Shown here: piece after piece, positions 62,576 through 64,000 of the stretch
Position numbering within the stretch: the first letter of the stretch is position 1
Layout of the letters: every line of letters starts with the position of its first letter
Source: Pedococcus sp031456495
Lineage (GTDB): Bacteria > Actinomycetota > Actinomycetes > Actinomycetales > Dermatophilaceae
Assembly (NCBI RefSeq): GCF_031456495.1
Contig: NZ_JAVDUW010000003.1
Location: 310,001 to 374,000 of the forward strand
Direction of reading: 5' to 3'
DNA: 64,000 nucleotides
The notes under the pieces: model-generated
What the model was told of the DNA's origin: nothing
Databases searched by the model: none
The model's input: only the letters and a program-made list of their open reading frames with translations
Made by a program: the position numbers and the translations under genes

Positions 62576-63511
62576 ATGGATGTCACGCCCCTCGCAGCAC
62601 GAGGGCAACAGACCACCGCCGTGGACGACCTCCCGGACCTGGTCGGACGTGAGGTCGTCGTCGGGTACGACGCGACACCCGCCGCGGACGCTGCCGTCCG
62701 GTGGGCCGCCCTGGAGGCGGCGCGGCTGCGCTCGACCCTGACCGTCGTGTGCGCGGTCGACCCCGGGGCGGTCGACGGTGGGCACACCGAGCTCACGGAG
62801 CTGGCACGCGTCGGTCGCGAGCTGGCCCGCCGCGGCGCTGAGGTGGCCCACCGGGCGGCGCCGGACGGCAGACCGGCGCGAGTCGTGGGTGCCTCGGGTA
62901 GCGCGGCAGGTGAGCTCGTCGCCCGGTCCGCCTCTGCGGCCCTCCTGGTGGTGGGGGCGCCACGGCTGCGCGGTGTGGCCGCCCTGGGCTCGGTGTCGTT
63001 CGGCGTGACGCTGCACGCCCGCTGCCCCGTCGTCCTCGTGCCCGAGGGCACCGAGCTGAGCCACCGGTACGACGTCGGCGACGTGGTCGCCGGGGTCGAT
63101 GGCTCGCGGGCCTCACGGACGGCGCTCGAGCTGGCCGCCCAGCTCGCGCTCGCCCGTGACCGGCGGCTGCGGGTGGTGACGGCCTGGCTCCCGACCCCGG
63201 TGCCGCGCGCTGCCACGGCCGGAGCGGTCCGCATGCAGCAGGACGCGGTGCGTCAGGACGTCGCCCGCCAGGACGTGGCCGCTGCCGTCGAGCACGTGCA
63301 GCGCCGGCACCCGGGTCTTCAGGTGACGGGCTCGGCCGTCCGTGGACACGCGGTGGACGTCCTCGTCGCGAGTGCGCGGGACGCCGGCCTGCTCGTGGTC
63401 GGCAGCCGCGGCCAGGGCGGTTTCGCAGGGCTCGCGCTCGGCTCGGTGTCCCACGCCGTCGTGCGCGCGGCCAGGGTCCCGGTCGCCGTCGTGCGGCAGG
63501 GTTGGTGGTGA
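62576..63511 (+). CDS. Tandem-domain universal stress protein
   Basis: 311 residues. VVVGYDATPAADAAVRWAALEAARL and DVVAGVDGSRASRTALELAAQ; second loop VVGSRGQGGFAGLALGSVSHAVV intact, first loop shortened (VVGAPRLRGVAALGSVS). Lies between devS and devR, which are therefore separated by 1.1 kb; box 18 stands between devS and this gene. Confidence 0.92.
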   Translation: MDVTPLAARGQQTTAVDDLPDLVGREVVVGYDATPAADAAVRWAALEAARLRSTLTVVCAVDPGAVDGGHTELTELARVGRELARRGAEVAHRAAPDGRPARVVGASGSAAGELVARSASAALLVVGAPRLRGVAALGSVSFGVTLHARCPVVLVPEGTELSHRYDVGDVVAGVDGSRASRTALELAAQLALARDRRLRVVTAWLPTPVPRAATAGAVRMQQDAVRQDVARQDVAAAVEHVQRRHPGLQVTGSAVRGHAVDVLVASARDAGLLVVGSRGQGGFAGLALGSVSHAVVRAARVPVAVVRQGWW

Positions 63512-63566
63512 ACCACCACGTGGGCGGCCCTGACGTCCTAGGCTGGGGCCGACCGGAGGTGGTGCT

Positions 63567-64000
63567 GTGAAGATCGGCGTGTACCTGCTCGACGACCACG
63601 AGGTGGTGCGGCGCGGGCTGCGTGAGCTGCTGGAGGTCGAGGAGGACCTCCTCGTCGTGGGCGAGTCGGGCAGTGCGCAGGAGGCCGCTCGGCGCATCCC
63701 GGCCCTGCGTCCCTCGGTGATGGTGCTCGACGCGAGGCTGCCCGACGGCTCCGGCATCGACGTGTGCCGTGACGTCCGCTCGGTCGACCCCTCGATCGCC
63801 GGCCTCATCCTCACGTCCTACGACGACGAGGAGGCCCTGACCGCCGCCGTCACGGCGGGGGCGGCCGGCTACGTCCTCAAGGACGTCCACGGCAGCGACC
63901 TGGTTGCCTCGATCCGCCGGGTCGCGGCCGGCGAGACGCTGCTCGACGCGGCTGTGGTCGAGCGGCTGCGGGCCCAGTGGGGCCACCAGCAACCGACCGA
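63567..64000 (+). CDS. devR: DevR/DosR-like response regulator, N-terminal part
   Basis: 144 codons from GTG 63567 (GACCGGAGG upstream), cut by the window end, so the LuxR-type DNA-binding domain is not visible. Receiver: acidic pair LLDDHEVVRRGLRELL, phospho-Asp55 in VMVLDARLPDGSGIDVCRDV, ILTSYDDEEALTAAVTAGAAGYVLKDVHGSDL. These segments match M. tuberculosis DosR (VLDVRLPDGNGIELCRD, LILTSY) closely. Presumed binder of the 14-bp boxes in this window. Confidence 0.9.
   Translation, partial: MKIGVYLLDDHEVVRRGLRELLEVEEDLLVVGESGSAQEAARRIPALRPSVMVLDARLPDGSGIDVCRDVRSVDPSIAGLILTSYDDEEALTAAVTAGAAGYVLKDVHGSDLVASIRRVAAGETLLDAAVVERLRAQWGHQQPT

Noticed and set aside
59563..63234. Very long minus-strand open frame covering osmC, CBS, devS and USP
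   Set aside because: Only the last 142 codons are real (osmC); the rest is antisense to clear genes on the plus strand.

Overview
The window is very GC-rich DNA (roughly 73-75% by eye) packed with genes, many joined by ATGA or GTGA stop/start overlaps. The proteins look actinobacterial: DevS/DevR-type hypoxia sensors, DUF1876 (Rv1738-like) proteins, many tandem universal stress proteins (USPs), a CtpF-like ATPase pair and a NarGHJI/NarK set. I would place it in Actinomycetota, probably Micrococcales; family level is a guess. No tRNA, rRNA, CRISPR array, transposase or prophage gene was seen.

The unifying feature is a 14-bp palindrome-like box, consensus GGGACCWWNGNCCC, found 18 times and always just upstream of a gene or operon. 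It matches the core of the mycobacterial DosR/DevR box (GGGACTWWAGTCCC). The window ends with a DevS-like GAF-GAF histidine kinase that keeps the heme-ligand His149 and the N-terminus of a DevR-like regulator. I infer that most of the 64 kb is one contiguous DosR-type hypoxia/dormancy regulon island.

Layout: (1) 1-1784, end of a slipin, a USP and a small unknown. (2) 2034-15731 on the minus strand, one apparent operon: 57-aa protein, V/A-type ATPase (H-C-I-K-F-E-A-B-D), acetyl-CoA synthetase, 2-oxoacid/acetoin dehydrogenase E1alpha-E1beta-E2 and an acyl carrier protein; boxes lie before it and inside it. (3) 15931-20626, lipoprotein, class I FBP aldolase, Hsp20 and a P-type ATPase. (4) 20696-23376, small proteins, a GyrI-like protein and a zinc alcohol dehydrogenase. 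(5) 23527-29624, DUF1876/USP/2TM operon and DUF1876/P-ATPase/beta-CASP nuclease operon. (6) 29794-31638, a GNAT/acyl-CoA-synthetase-like protein acetyltransferase candidate, then a boxed intergenic region ending in a 20-bp-arm hairpin that may encode a small RNA. (7) 31945-35171, alcohol dehydrogenase, sulfide:quinone oxidoreductase-like protein, TusE/DsrC and DsrE. (8) 35355-44392, narK, hemerythrin, narGHJI and a cupin, divergent from a Rv2004c-like kinase. (9) 46231-53429, pyruvate phosphate dikinase, four USP-type genes and an SDR. (10) 53594-59447, four kilobases-plus without boxes: UvrA-like ABC protein, MASE1 sensor kinase and DUF4185-type lipoprotein. (11) 59563-64000, OsmC, CBS-BON protein, DevS, USP and partial DevR.

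Functionally the set reads as a programme for low oxygen: nitrate respiration, sulfide oxidation or persulfide handling, ion-motive ATPases, acetyl-CoA/pyruvate/PEP rerouting, alcohol redox balance, chaperone, ribosome-hibernation-like proteins, RNA turnover and stress proteins, all apparently switched by DevS/DevR.
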